Assembly: GCA_963170055.1 (NCBI GenBank)
Contig: CAUJGJ010000040.1
Location: 3,767,701-3,831,700, forward strand
Direction of reading: 5' to 3'
Source of the DNA: Halisarca cf. caerulea
Taxonomy: Eukaryota; Porifera; Demospongiae; Chondrillida; Halisarcidae
DNA length: 64,000 nt
Under the pieces are notes generated by a model. That model ran no database searches. It saw nothing but the letters and a program-made list of their open reading frames with translations, and was not told the DNA's origin. This document shows, in pieces, positions 12,081-25,939 of this stretch (positions are counted from its first letter, which is position 1; the number at the start of each line of letters is the position of its first letter). The position numbers and the translations under genes are program-made.

Positions 12081-13669
12081 GTCAAACGGTCAACCAATAC
12101 ATATACCAAAGTGATCACTGTTGCTGTGGTAGGGTTGGAGAACGGCGCTTTTCCTTATAAATGATTTCACGACAATTCTCCATTGGGTCGTCCTTCCGGC
12201 CTGCAGGACACCAGTGCTGGAATAAAACAGGTCGCCGACGCCAGCTTCAATCTTAAATTTCGCCAGAGAGTTCGTTCACAGAACGCGGCGCCCGGGCCTG
12301 ATTTTGACAAGGGGACACATAATCCTAAGGGGGGACATGTGATCCTTAATGTTAGGATCGGGATGTTGTAAAACACGGATCACGGATCACGGATTACGGA
12401 CCACGGATCATCCCAAATCACGTGCTGACCACATGACACCACACACTTTATTGGTCTCCGTCGGTAGTTACTAAAAATCCGTAACATTCACAGCAGAAAC
12501 GCTCTAGTTATCGAGCGGCCGTTATTGATCGCAAACAACGCTGAAGCAACTATAAAATGGATTACTGTTATTACATATCGGTTTTCTTTGATTACTCTTG
12601 GCGAGATTTAATACGCTTTTAGTGCTAGCTGAGCTCTAGTACATCATTTTGCTGGAATGGTAGACTGCAAGTGTTGAGTAGCACTGGGCCCAAATTAAGT
12701 TTAGTGGTGAGCCCTGGGTATCTTCGAGGTTGAGAGGACGCCTTGGCAGCTAGTGGAGACACAAGTGAAGTGCTGTCTTTACCCAGCACCAGGGAAGCCC
12801 TGAGGGTGGTCAAGCCCTCAGTCCTGTGCACTGATGAGCAGCAATGAAGGCGAGCTCGAATGATCAAAGGTACATGTAGTGTGCACAGAACAGTGTCTCA
12901 TTGTGGTAAAAACAATAATAATAATATACAGAAATAAATGACTTCAATTGGAGCTGAATGAAGACCATAAAAGAGTAACTTGAAATAATAATTACTGCGT
13001 ACTGTTACTGTAGTTATTAATATTGAAAAAAAAAACAATGCTTCATGCTGTAGAAGATGTGGTGATGTCTGTATCACTTAAACATTGCACCGTCCTGTTC
13101 AATTTTCAATGTAGGACTGTAGAAAACAGGGAAGCAAAAGACAAAAGGTAATCATTATGAGACGATCTTTATCATCTCAAGAACAACTTTGAAATGCCCC
13201 AACATTTAAGAGTGACCACTAGGCTACGCCTAAGGGTACAATGCATTGGATTCCTATCATTTATGGTAGTATACTCACTGGACAGGTTGATAATAACTGG
13301 AGAAGTGACTACATATATCGCTGGAGCAATGTGAGGGTCAACAAGTTGCTACACAGTAATCAAGGGTCAAGAAGGGGACCAGGTTCTATATTGTTACGCC
13401 TATTAGGCCCGGGGTTCAAAAGTATGCAGCTGCCAACTATACCTGACACCACCCTGGCATAATACATAGGATAGTAAACTGGTGATGGCTTCTTCACATG
13501 ACAAGGCCCACTAAACATGTGAAAGAGTACACTAAGACAATGCCATCTCACCACTTAGTCTAGCTCAAAAACAGTTGTGGCGTACAAAACAGACTACCTG
13601 TTACTGTAGCAATACTCACACAACATACATACTAACCTCTATGTCCCAGAACACAAAGCAGGGGGTTGG

Positions 13670-13788
13670 TAGTCTTGTGTAGCGCAGGCCGCATTCTCTC
13701 CTTCTTTATCGGGGACTGCCGTCAGTGGAAGGCGAATCATCAGTCCCTGAAATTGGCCGAGTGGGAATGGGTCGGCTAAGCCAGACTA
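13670..13788. mobile_element. Diverged hairpin MITE (TAGTCTTG end)
   Basis: Starts TAGTCTTGTGTAGCGCAGGC and ends GGTCGGCTAAGCCAGACTA, related to the TTAGTCTGG family at 4718. Confidence 0.5.
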
Positions 13789-13896
13789 CGGGGTTGACAC
13801 AATACATTAGAAAATCATATGGCTGGCACACGATGTATTGTACAACATCCGTGACATAGCATATGGCACCCAGCATACATCCATTGCACAATAATA

Positions 13897-14132
13897 TAGG
13901 GTAAAACTATGTAATTTGGGACATGGGGTGATTCGAGACAGTGGGTCAAAAGCAGCTAGTGTCAACCACAAGGTACACACATTATTTCTTGTCAGCGTTG
14001 TCTCCATGAATTGGAAGTTCAGCAGCAGCAAGTATGGCTAGACAACTTAACCATAGCAGAAGTAAAGCAGAAGTAAAGGGCGGGCCCTGTTCCGAATTAC
14101 CCCGGTGTTCTAAATCACCCCGCTGTACCCTA
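13897..14132. repeat. Repeat copy 2 with GGGTAAAACTATGTAATTTG end
   Basis: Paralogue of 5060-5290. Its right end (ATCACCCCGCTGTACCCT) is an imperfect inverse complement of the left end, supporting a small inverted-repeat element. Confidence 0.5.
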
Positions 14133-14560
14133 CTTAACAGCTACCCCATATCCTGACTGTATAGGCATAGACAAGAAGGGGACGAATACAGACCACCCTC
14201 GTGAAAGACCATGTACGGCCCACTTGTCAGACCATAGACTAACTTTGCTGTCTTCGGCTACTGTGGAATTGTTGCAAACGTCGACTGGCCATAGAAATTT
14301 CCCCTTCGGCGATACCTTTCTCTATTCGCTACAACAGGGCTGCAGCAACAGAAGAGGACGACTCGCTTTCCATCCTCCACCAGCTCTCACGTTTACAAGA
14401 CTGTCATGCGGCCAGCACGTGATTTGGGGTGATCCGTGGTCCGTGATCCGTGATCCGTGATCCGTGTTATACAACATCCCGTTAGGATCCCATGTCCGGG
14501 GGACAGTTAATCCGGGGGACACGTGATCCTCCGACAACGTCATCAGACTTTTCTCGTAAA

Positions 14561-15515
14561 ATGGCCGCCTTTGTCCGGCTTCTCGCTAAAAAGGGGGCCG
14601 ACGACAGTGTGGAACACGGCGATTTTCATGTTAAATGTGGATCAAACATTGTCTTGAGCCATGAGAGGAGAACTGCTCACGTGAAGGCTCTTTCAGGTGG
14701 TACTGTTTATTCGTCGAAGCCCATTCCAGCAGGAGGCATGTTCCAAGTGAAGGTACTGCAAAAAACCTTCATCCCCGGCATCGTGAGTGATTTAATGGCA
14801 GGCAAACTGTACACAGATAACGTTGTCGTTTTCTAGTGAGTGTAGTCAAATTATAGTGGACATTTGTATAAATGAGGTTATAATAATTTGACATTTTTTG
14901 TCACTCTATATGAGTCGTAAGCTGTAACTGGTCAGGAGCGACTTGTATACTCCAAGACAGACTTTGTTGAAGTGTATTTAATAAGCCCTATTTGAATAAA
15001 ATATATTGAAATATACAAGATGGCAGTAGATGTGATTGGTCGTTATACATGCACTGATCTGTGTGAGAGGAGACCATAAATCCACTGTAGTACATACTAG
15101 TCAGTACTGGTATGGTGATTACTGTGTAGACGTGACTGACAGTGTATGTATGTTGTTTCCTTGATTGTAGTCCATTGGATTCACCAGACTAGATCCAGAT
15201 GACATTAATTCAGTTCCAGAGTATGTCGATATATGTTTGGAAAGTAAGGACTATTGGATGTTCCATGGCTTCACTGCGTATCATAATGGCACTAAACAGG
15301 ACATGAGCTTTTCGAAATCTGACCTGGTTAAAGGAGACTCTGTAGGAGTCCGGGTCAGTGAAAGCGGTGATGTCCACTACTATGTCAATGGAGAGAACAA
15401 AGGAGTAGTGTTCCAACACCTACCCCATCACCAAGATCTGTGGGGGGTGGTTTTTCTTTTGGATGGTGCAAATATTCAGTCAGATTTTTTTTTAGGTGAG
15501 GAAATGTTACAGTAA
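14561..15515 (+). CDS. G3 NHR domain exons 1 and 2 (intact)
   Basis: Exon 1 is 14561-14782 (74 codons) from the ATG shared by all copies (M-A-A-F-V-R-L-L) to a GTGAGT donor after ATC. Exon 2 is 15171-15495 and starts after TTGATTGTAG with SIGFTRLDPD; the join is in phase 0 and gives PGI-SIGFTRLDPD, the expected middle of an NHR domain. Exon 1 carries FHVKCGSNIVLSHERR and VYSSKPIPAGGMFQVKV, exon 2 carries YYVNGENK and LWGVV. At 15495 a TTAG|GTGAGG donor in phase 1 can splice to the kinase exon at 19032, giving a predicted protein of about 599 residues. If the donor is not used the frame ends six codons later at TAA 15513-15515, giving an NHR-only protein. NHR domains bind proteins; the partner here is unknown. 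Upstream sequence lacks the kappaB motif found in other copies because an inverted-repeat element abuts the gene. Confidence 0.8.
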
Positions 15516-16136
15516 CAGTGCCTTGTTCTTGTCCGGAAGTTCAATTGAGTGGTCCCTCCTGTGTCTGGCTTCTTGACTGTTTTCATAACAATTGGAGAAT
15601 TTTGAATCTTGCAGACTGCATGAGTTTGCTCTGTACTGATATAATGCCCATTTCACTGGAGTCAGTACTGCATGGGCTATATCTCTGGACAGGCAAGACA
15701 TGTCATGCACCATTCCAGCTGTGGTTTACTCTTTGGTGCTGTAGGCAATCAATGTCTCCCAAAGTCTGGCATATTTGCGTGAATTTTATACTATTGACTC
15801 AATTCTATATCTAGGGGAGTATTTTGGTATAAACGTAATTTTAACCAGATTAACCTAGTATAATAGTATTAGTCAAGGTTCTATTCGGTGTGTGTGTGTG
15901 TGTGGGGGGGGGGGGGGGAAGCTTCCACCCCAAACTCCCCAGCTTCCACCCCCCAAAAATTCCAACTGCAATACAAATTACTATAGAATAGGCCCTACTT
16001 GAGTGTCAAAATTTATCTTGAATGATCGAAAATGGCCTCAAATACAACCTTATATAACCTAATTATTCAATTTTTCCATAGGGGGAGGCCAGACCCCTCT
16101 AGTTAAGTACATATACTCCTGCACTCCGTAATCGCG

Positions 16137-16140
16137 TGTG

Positions 16141-16193
<53 letters not shown>

Positions 16194-16217
16194 ACAAGTG
16201 CACAAGCACAACACACA

Positions 16218-16305
<88 letters not shown>

Positions 16306-16396
16306 CACACACACAAGTGCACAAGCACACACACACACACACACTCACACACACATGCACGCACACACATGCACACACACACACACACACACACGT
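16137..16396. repeat. (CA)n microsatellite, interrupted
   Basis: About 260 bp of CA dinucleotides with a few interruptions (AAGTGCACAAGCACA twice). It lies inside the G3 intron. Confidence 0.95.
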
Positions 16397-17643
16397 ATGC
16401 ACATGTATACACATAGGCACTCCTTTTATTACTATAGAGAAGGCCCTACTTAAATGTGAAATCAGCTGTGAATGGTCTTAAATGCATGACCTCAAATTAA
16501 CCATTACATAGACTGAAAACTCAAGTTTTCCCTGGGGGGAGGGGGGTGGCATGCCCCCAGACCCCCCTAGGTTTTGTACACATATAGTATACGGTAACCC
16601 CTGGACTCCATATATATATATATATCTGCATGCACCTATTTTTACCTCAAATTACCTGCATGTATTCTATATAAAATCCTAATAGCTCACCAACAGGGCA
16701 CCCAACCAGACAAAACGGAATTTGAAAGCATGATAAGGGGCTATATGGACATATGGATTCTGTGATGGTATTGTGAGCCACATTGATGGAATTGTTTTGC
16801 AGCATCTACAGAATAGTTTGCTTCCTTCTGATATCTTGAGCTTTTAAATTAGTAACAAAGGGTAAACAGTGGGAATCATCGTAGTGCATTCACGATCAAC
16901 GACAATTGACTAGCTGTGTGGTGTTTCACAATTGATTGATGCAGCCATTTTGTTTACAGTATACTGACACCTGGCTATATATTGTTTGAGATGCAGCCAT
17001 TATTAAACTAGGGCTGCTTTCACCCCTGGCTATTGACCTTTTAATGCCTGCGTTCTTTTGTCATTGTTAGACCCTTAATTTTCATAAGCCAATTGGCGCA
17101 AACTTTTAGAATTGTTTTTTCCTTGATTTTTACCTTTTTTGTAAGTGAAAAACATTCATCGACAGGTGCCTAGCCAGAAGCACCATTGGTTAGGTCTATG
17201 TTGGAGAATTTTTGCATGAGGCATGCAAATTCATTTGAATTCGGCAGTAAATTATTGTTCCTCTCATATGCTTTGATTATGACAACGACAAATTTCACCA
17301 CATGCAGGTACCCCCAAATACAGCCGCTTTGTACCTATTCAAGATTCAAAGATGCCCAAATGGTAGACATTTTATTATTGTGCAACTTAGTATACTATCG
17401 CAAAATAACCAGTGTAATAGCTTTTTACTGTAAACAAGTGCGTTAGATAGCCAAGTTCTACTGTTCTTTTGTACAGTAAGAATGCTTGATATGGGTATAA
17501 ATTTTGCGTGGTTACATACTGAAACCCTAGCCTATCTATCACACAATGTTCATGGGTCTTAAGGGGTGAGACCTTGAAGAGCCAGTAAATTGGCTTACAT
17601 GTGTTAAGGAGTTAAATGAACCTGACCTTCATTTGAGCTTTTA

Positions 17644-17743
17644 TTAGTCTGGCGTAGCCGACCCAATCTCACTCAGCCATTCTCGCCCGGTGACATCGTC
17701 CCTGAAAAGGCAGAGCGAGATTGGGTCGACTACACCAGACTAA
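17644..17743. mobile_element. Hairpin MITE, TTAGTCTGG family
   Basis: One of the best preserved copies: TTAGTCTGGCGTAGCCGACC at the left and GGGTCGACTACACCAGACTAA at the right end, arms near-perfect inverse complements over 100 bp. Confidence 0.8.
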
Positions 17744-18333
17744 GCCTTTATATGGTAAAGTGCGGTATATAGGAATCCATGTGTGGGTACATGTATATAG
17801 TTTACATGTGCATGAATACAGTGGGCCCCACTTAATTGCATAACACCAAGAGTACATAAGAGATAAGAGTGTGCAACCGCGTATACTCGTCGTGAACGGT
17901 AGTTTGCCAGAATGACGTCACAAAATGTCACACGTCAGCATGGTAATGTTCGCAGTACGCCGGCGTCGCGGTGCTTCAGTTTGCATGGTATTCGCAATGA
18001 TGTCTCGAACACCCATGCAAAGCCCCATCTACCCTGCGAGAGGGTAGGCCAATCAGGAGCATCGCTACCGTTGACAGCTCTACCACTCTCTCTCTCTTTT
18101 CTCGATTTACGGCTACAGGATGGACTCCAGAGGGACTTTGCTTGTATTGTTGCATGTCTAACGGTGTATGTGATATGTGAAAGTGTATTTGCATGAGTAA
18201 ATTTTTTTACCACATTTGAAAGTTTACTGTGCATACGTACAGTAGCTAATTACACCTACCGTTTTCAAGGCCATTGCACACAAATGCAGGAGAAGAGAGC
18301 GAAGTTGAAGCTAAGCCAAGAACAGTAGAGTAA

Positions 18334-18507
18334 TTCGCTAAACGTTGGAGAAGACAAAAGCTTTCTCAGTCAAACCAAGCGGCTGAAAACCGCCATCAAG
18401 TATGGTGCTGGCATTGTGCCATTCAAGTGGTGTGTGAACATTTACGCAAATTTTCAGAACGGGAAATGGAACAATTAAGTGTTAAGGACATGAAATTCTA
18501 TCTCAAG
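18334..18507 (+). pseudogene. Open coding-like remnant, possibly SAP-motif related
   Basis: A 58-codon open frame between stops in the G3 intron. It reads like protein rather than repeat: a Trp/Cys-rich stretch (VWCWHCAIQVVCEHL), then FSEREMEQLSVKDMKFYLK. The spacing of hydrophobic residues in LSVKDMKFYL resembles the first helix of SAP-type DNA-binding motifs, but the frame stops directly afterwards. No splice signals were identified. The family assignment is a weak guess. Confidence 0.2.
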
Positions 18508-19031
18508 TGACATATACTTACAGCAGCCATGATTATGGGTGCAAAATGAGCATACTATGTAGAATACAAGACTGCTATTGTGAATGATTCTAATCCATGT
18601 GACAAGGATTTTTTGGATGCTGTCACTATACAGTTTCAACACTCAGTATACCGTGAACACAGTATATAATACCGTGGGAATACATACCGAAACTGATAAT
18701 TTCTGATACCGCATAGCCCTATAATACATACAGTATATATGTGTGAAATTGTGTTTGTGGTAATCATTCCTGCATTAATGTCTGTATGTCTCAGAGTATG
18801 TAGGCGTGCATCCAACAATGAATGGTTCTGAGTGCTGTGATAATGACATTGTTTACTACATCTAGTATGTACATGCATGTAGCATTAATTGTTGCTTATA
18901 CTTTAGCCCTAATAGTGACAATTTGTTAATATGTTATAATTATACCATTTTAATATTATGTATAAAGACTCACTCTAGCTCTAGCTATAAGTAACCTTTT
19001 AAGCTGAATATTTGTCTTTTGACACCTGTAG

Positions 19032-20284
19032 ATCTGACAACAGCTGAGAAGGTGGATCGATTGCAGGATAAGGTGTCCAGGTTGGAAGTAGCTGTACAGG
19101 AGAGGAAAGGAGGAGCAGCTACTCAATCAGGTGGGATCTCTCAAGGAGACAGTGAAGAAATCTGTTCACTACGACAACAGCTTACTATTCAGGGTCAACA
19201 GCTCGCTACTCAGAGGGAACAGTTGACTACTCAGGGTCAACAGTTGGCCTCACAACAAGAACAGCTAGCAAATCAAGAGACAAGATTGGCTAGTCAGGGA
19301 CAACAGATTGAACACTCCCATTTGGAAAATCTTACCAGAGAACAGGCATTGCTACAGCACCAAAATGAACAGCTGACCACCCAAGTTCAACAGCAAGCTA
19401 TAGAGCTATCAACTCTGCAACGCCAAAACCATGAGCAAAACCAGCAGTTGACACAACTGATCATACAAGTTCAACAACAGCGAGAAGAATTCCAGGCACT
19501 CCTTCAACAAATCCAGTCTCTCCAGCCCTCCTGGAGTATTGCTCAACACCACCTACAAATAACCACTCAAGTTCTCGGTAGAGGAGCCTGGGGTGAAGTC
19601 AGAGTGGGCATCTACCAAGGTACCAGAGTAGCCGTGAAGAAGATGCATGATATCATCATTTCTGATCACAACCGTGAGCTGTTTGAGAGAGAAATGATAA
19701 TCGCTTCACGTGTCCGCCATCCACATCTGATACTGTTCATTGGAGCAGTTACCACTGGAAACCTCACCATTGTGAGTGAGTTGATGGAAACCAGCCTTCG
19801 CAAGCTACTGGAAGAGAAGAAATTGAAAAAATCCAACCTCAAGCCCATCAGCAAAGATGTGGCCTGTGCTCTAACCTACCTCCATTCTCTTCCAGATCCA
19901 ATTGTTCATCGAGACATCAGCAGCGCCAATGTTCTTCTCTATGCTAAGCAAGACAGCTGGTGTGCCAAAGTGAGTGATTTTGGTTCAGCCAACTTCCTGG
20001 CTAAGCTCGGCACCGTAGCTCCTGGATCTGTCATCTACTCAGCTCCTGAAGCACTTGATCCACGGCAGCAGGGTCCAAAGATGGACGTGTACAGTTTTGG
20101 CATTCTTCTCTTTGAGATGTGTGTTGGTAAGCTCATTGACCAACACAATCTCCAAGCTGCAAAAGCAGCCGTTGCTAACTGGACCGACCAGGAGAAGAAA
20201 TTCCTCGGTGAATTCGCTTTGAGATGCACTGAGACCAATCCTGATAAGAGACCCAACATGGCCGACTTTGTGAAGCAGATCTAA
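19032..20284 (+). CDS. G3 coiled coil and TKL-like protein kinase exon (intact, subtype A)
   Basis: The exon starts after CACCTGTAG and opens in phase 1 (GAT, D-L-T-T-A-E-K), matching the phase-1 donor at 15495. Residues of this exon: about 1-165 a Gln-rich coiled coil with heptads such as QQLATQREQLTTQ, then a kinase domain of about 235 residues. Seen motifs: glycine loop GRGAWGEV (about 183-190), catalytic Lys in VAVKKM (about 203), HRDISSAN (293-300), DFGSANF (316-322), APE (338-340), DVYSFGILLFE and the Arg of NPDKRPNM (about 407). All residues needed for catalysis are present, but the usual Lys two places after the HRD Asp is Ser. TKL/receptor-like kinases are the closest recognisable class; substrate unknown. 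The coiled coil predicts self-association. No intron inside the exon. Stop TAA at 20282-20284. Confidence 0.85.
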
Positions 20285-21096
20285 ACTTAACCTAGTTTTG
20301 TATACATGACAACTGTATATAGACGTGTATTAATTTTGCTTATTATTATGGGACGATGTGTAACAGTTTTTACTGTTTCAAATTCAATGTAACAGACTGA
20401 GCAACTTCCCCTGATCTGTTTTGTACTATGTTGTTTTCTTTGATGACTGCATGGGTGCCTGTAGAATAGCCAATGGCTACAGGCTCCCCAGTATAAATAA
20501 TGATACCCTGACCCTGATCATTTATGTATGAATACTGTAATAATATGTATATTATAATATTATAATACTCTTATGTATATATAATATATTTTATACTTAT
20601 GTATATTAGCTTCCATCGATTGTAATTTTGGTATGCACGCATGCGTACAACAGGTATTATAGTGTTGCAGTAAAATTATTATGTTGTCTGCTATTGCCAG
20701 TACTCTGTTGTAAGTAAACTATAGCTGTACATTACATCTCATGATGTTTTGAATGCATGCATGATAATACTTATTATATAGTTACTGTAATAATTAATAG
20801 TAATTATAGTCATATAATCTAGTAATTATTATTGTTTGTAACACTATTTCTATAATTATAAATTCAAATGTATACTTTTAATGGCTATAATGTGAATTAT
20901 TATATAATAAAATGTTATAATCAGAACAAACTGATGACTAGGACTGCAATTGTTTCATTATATAAAATATTATAGTTAATTATGCAAAATTATAATAATT
21001 CTTACATTGCAATTCTATAGCATTTTATTGCCTTGTAGTCATGCAGTATCTTATATGCACGTGGAACATGTCCACGTTTATAATTGTTTTTACAGC
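20285..21096. other. AT-rich intergenic stretch after G3
   Basis: No gene seen. It is dominated by TAATAATTATA-like sequence. Near 21056 GCACGTGGAACATGTCCACG resembles the end of the inverted-repeat element family at 24292. Confidence 0.5.
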
Positions 21097-22941
<1,845 letters not shown>

Positions 22942-23182
22942 ATCCCGACAAGGAGTCGGTAAATCGCTAAGAAGTCGGCCAATCCCGCCAAGAAGTCGGT
23001 AAAGTCCGCTTACCTGTCGGTATTTCCGTTATGATGGCGGAAGTCGGGAGCGCTTCGGAAAGTACCTCGGCCACCATATCTCATGGAGAGACGCTGTCTT
23101 GTTCCGCGGGCGCGCTTACAGGAAGGATCAAGGGTCCGATTTCGATACCGAATTTTGTCCACTGTGACTTTCTATAAGTAAA

Positions 23183-24023
23183 ATGGCCTCCTGGTTCTGG
23201 TTCCTCGCTAGGAAAAGCGCCGACGACGGTGTAGAATATGACGATTTTCATGTTAATTGTGGATCAAACATTGTCTTTACTAACGAAAGGAGAGCTGCTC
23301 ACGTAAAGACTCTTTCAAGTGGTGTTGTTTATTCGTCAAAGCCTATTCCAGCAGGAGGCATGTTCCAAGTGAAGGTAGACACTCTACTGCAGGGGAACTC
23401 CACCTCCGTCATCGTGAGTATTTAATGGTAGGCGAACTCTACAGATAACTTTGTCGTTTTCTAGTGAGTGTAGTCAAATAGTGGACACTTATATTAAAGT
23501 AGGTTAATATGTAATTTTTACTATTTAATCACTATTTTGAATAAAATATATTAAACAATTATGCATACATTGATCTGTGTGAGAGAAGACCATTAACTGT
23601 AGTACATAGTCAGTACTGGTATGGTGATTACTGTGTAGACGTGACTGACAGTGTATGTATGTTCTTTCCTTCATTCAGTCCATTGGATTCACCAGATTAG
23701 ATCCAGACAACATTGATCCAGTTCCGGAGGATGCCAGTGAATGTTGGTATAGTAAGGACTATTGGATGTTCAGTGGCTCCGCTGCATTCCATGATGGCAC
23801 TGGACAGGACATATGCTTCTCTACTTGGGAACTGGTTCAAGGAGACTCTGTAGGAGTCCAGGTCAGTGAAAACAGTGATGTCCAGTACTATGTCAATGGA
23901 CAGAACAAAGGAAGAGTGTTCCAACACCTACCTCAACACCAAGATCTGTGGGGTGTGGTTTATCTTTGGTGTGGTGCAAAAATCCAGTCAGAATTTTGTT
24001 CAGGTGAGGAAATGTTACAGTAA
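23183..24023 (+). CDS. G4 NHR domain exons 1 and 2 (intact)
   Basis: Exon 1 is 23183-23413 (77 codons, M-A-S-W-F-W-F-L) ending at ATC|GTGAGT. Exon 2 is 23679-24003, starting after TTCATTCAG with SIGFTRLDPDNID. The join is in phase 0. Domain landmarks: FHVNCGSNIVFTNERR, PIPAGGMFQVKV, YYVNGQNK, LWGVVYL. The donor at the end of exon 2 is CAG|GTGAGG, the best consensus of all copies, phase 1, leading to the kinase exon at 25940. Without splicing the frame ends EEMLQ at 24021-24023. Because the kinase exon is frameshifted, this copy may only be able to make the NHR-only form. The promoter is unlike those of G2/G5/G6: it is GC-rich, without the GGGACTTTCC motif, and follows the tandem repeats at 22829-23010. 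Confidence 0.75.
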
Positions 24024-25939
24024 CTGTTAGTGACTTATTCTTGTCCAGAAGTTCAATTGAGCGGTCCCTGCCATGTCTGGCTTCTTGACTGTTTTCATAA
24101 CAATTGGAGAATTTTGAATCTTCAAGTGCAGTTTGCTTTGATATACTTCCACCTTAAAAATTTTTCAACCGCAGTACAAATTACTATGGAGTAGGCCCTA
24201 CTTGAGTGTCAAATTTACCTTGAATGATCTAAAATGGGCTCAAATACAACCTTTAAGTTATATAACCTAAAAATTCAATTTTTCCCTAGAGCGCATGTGG
24301 GACATGTCTGCGCTAATTCAAAGGTATGAAAATTTCGGTCATTTTTACAACTTCTGTTCTCAACTTGTATACGTTTTAGAATATCGAAGAAGGACGTTTG
24401 TAGTTAGCAGGCATGTATGCTTCTCGCTTAGCATAGTTTTCAACGACTGTTGTCTATGTTGGAGCTGCTACGACGGTTTTTCCCTACCCCTACGCGCAAA
24501 GGAATTTCTCTGTGTGCTACATGGTGGAACATGCAGCTTCTGGGATATATTTTTACATAAATCTCAATAGTAAAGTGTTTACCAAGTTTTCCATGTTGCG
24601 TATTTTGTCATTCCTCTCCAAAGCCAAGATCGGTGAAATCAGCCCAGAAAATCAGAACTTCAGGTGCACATACTCCAGGGACTGGAGCAGAAATTCATAA
24701 TATGCAACATGGAAAAGTTAGATCATGTCAATAACTTACAGTTAGTACTATAAAACCGTCTTAGCCTTGTTCCCTCATGCAGCACCCAGCGAACTTCTAG
24801 TCTAAAGAACTTTACAGTTTAGTCACATGTCAGCATGTGACAGAGTATTGAGACATCAAAAAACATCACTAAACACAAACTCGGCATTCGTATACGCCCG
24901 AATAACAGCTCGAATCACGAGATAAATGCGTGATAAATATTTTGTAGGTGCCGAAATATTTTTCATCATATATACAAAGCGAGAAGCCCTATCATAACAA
25001 ATGCGGACATGTCCCACATGCGAGGTCATGCCCCCAGATTCCTCTAGTTAACAACGTATACTCCTGCACTCCATTATATACAGTAGAACCTCGTTAGTAA
25101 GAACACTGTTAATGAGTAATACCTGGTTAGGAAGTACAGGGTTATGATATCCCAGCTTATAACCCATAATACTAATCTATATGTTTAGCAAGCACTACTG
25201 ATAGTGAGTAGCAATTTAGAGGGTTAGGGTAAGGCAGCCACCTAGACATAATTAAATCTGAAAGAATGATAAGAGGCCATCTGAACACTTTGATGAGCAA
25301 ATGTTGTAACGTTCGTTCTGTGGCAGTATCGAGAATGACATTAATTGGTGGAATTGGCAACATCTACAGGGTACTTCACTTCCTTCTGATATCTTGAGCC
25401 TTAGTAACAAAGGGTAAACAAGTGGGAATCATCGTAGGTCATTCACGATTGACTGCATGTGTGGTGTTTCTCGATTGATTGATGCGGTCAATTTGTTTAC
25501 AGTATACTGACATCTGGCTATGTTATTTGAGACCCTACCATTGTTAAAACTAGGGCTGCTTTCGCCCCCCCCCCCCCCCTCGACCGACTATCACATGAAC
25601 CCAACCTTTATATTGGGTCAGCCGTTATATGGTTAAGTATGGTATATATTATGGATGCATGTGTGTGTGTGTGTGCATATAGTTCAACTTGGTACACGCA
25701 CATAATATTATAGTAGTATACTATTAGATGACATTTTGCTGTGGTGATCATTCATGCAATGTAATGTCTGTATGCATCAGAGTGTGTACGTACGTAGGTA
25801 TGCATCCAACAGTGGTTCTGAGTGCTGTAATAGTGACATTGCTTGCTACAACCAGTTCGTGTATCTGCATGGCTGTAGCATTGTTGCTTACTTCGGCCCT
25901 TTATAATTCAGTGACAATTTGTTATATTTATCATTTCAG
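24004..25939 (+). other. Intron of G4
   Basis: About 1.9 kb. It includes a 731-bp inverted-repeat element (24292-25022), a pogo-like end at 25082 (CAGTAGAACCTCGTTAG) without a matching partner, a C run near 25567 and the shared block at 25800-25920. No supported exon. Confidence 0.55.
24292..25022. mobile_element. Inverted-repeat DNA element, CGCATGTGGGACATGTC family
   Basis: Starts CGCATGTGGGACATGTCTGC and ends GCGGACATGTCCCACATGCG, inverse complements over about 20 bp. The empty counterpart is the paralogous intron of G3 near 16075-16100, where the flanks TTTTTCC and the CCCCCAGA-type block run on without it. Related ends occur near 21056, 35050, 46634, 56825 and 58312. The inside has no recognised transposase; short ORFs at 24295-24700 were not identified. 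Confidence 0.65.

Larger units (their letters stand above)
12360..14481. mobile_element. About 2.1-kb segment bounded by 80-bp inverted repeats
   Basis: The left arm (about 12360-12440) and right arm (about 14401-14481) are inverse complements over roughly 80 bp, both containing tandem CACGGAT/ATCCGTG heptamers and the block AAATCACGTGCTG. The inside holds no recognised transposase; it carries a diverged TTAGTCTGG-type MITE (13670-13788) and a second repeat (13897-14132). The right arm lies less than 100 bp upstream of the G3 start codon, so the element supplies the immediate upstream sequence of that gene. It could equally be two separate repeats in opposite orientation. Confidence 0.45.
15496..19031 (+). 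other. Intron of G3
   Basis: About 3.5 kb. It contains a G homopolymer near 15904, CA arrays at about 16137-16395, the CCCCCAGACCCCCCTAGG repeat near 16550 (also at 16090 and 25030), a TTAGTCTGG MITE (17644-17743), a possible coding remnant at 18334-18507 and the shared block around 18745-18905. No exon with supported splice sites was seen. Confidence 0.55.

Noticed and set aside
17912..18196. 95-codon frame in the G3 intron
   Set aside because: No recognised motif, no splice context, not found in paralogous introns; likely chance or transposon-derived.
25079..25140. pogo-like end CAGTAGAACCTCGTTAG
   Set aside because: No inverted partner found nearby, so not reported as an element; probably a remnant.
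25801..25918. Short hydrophobic frame VVLSAVIVTLLATTSS repeated in all introns, as a possible transmembrane exon
   Set aside because: No donor at its end; the G3 and G7 copies are frameshifted and the G5 copy lacks its start. It is best explained by duplication of intron sequence. RNA evidence could reopen it.
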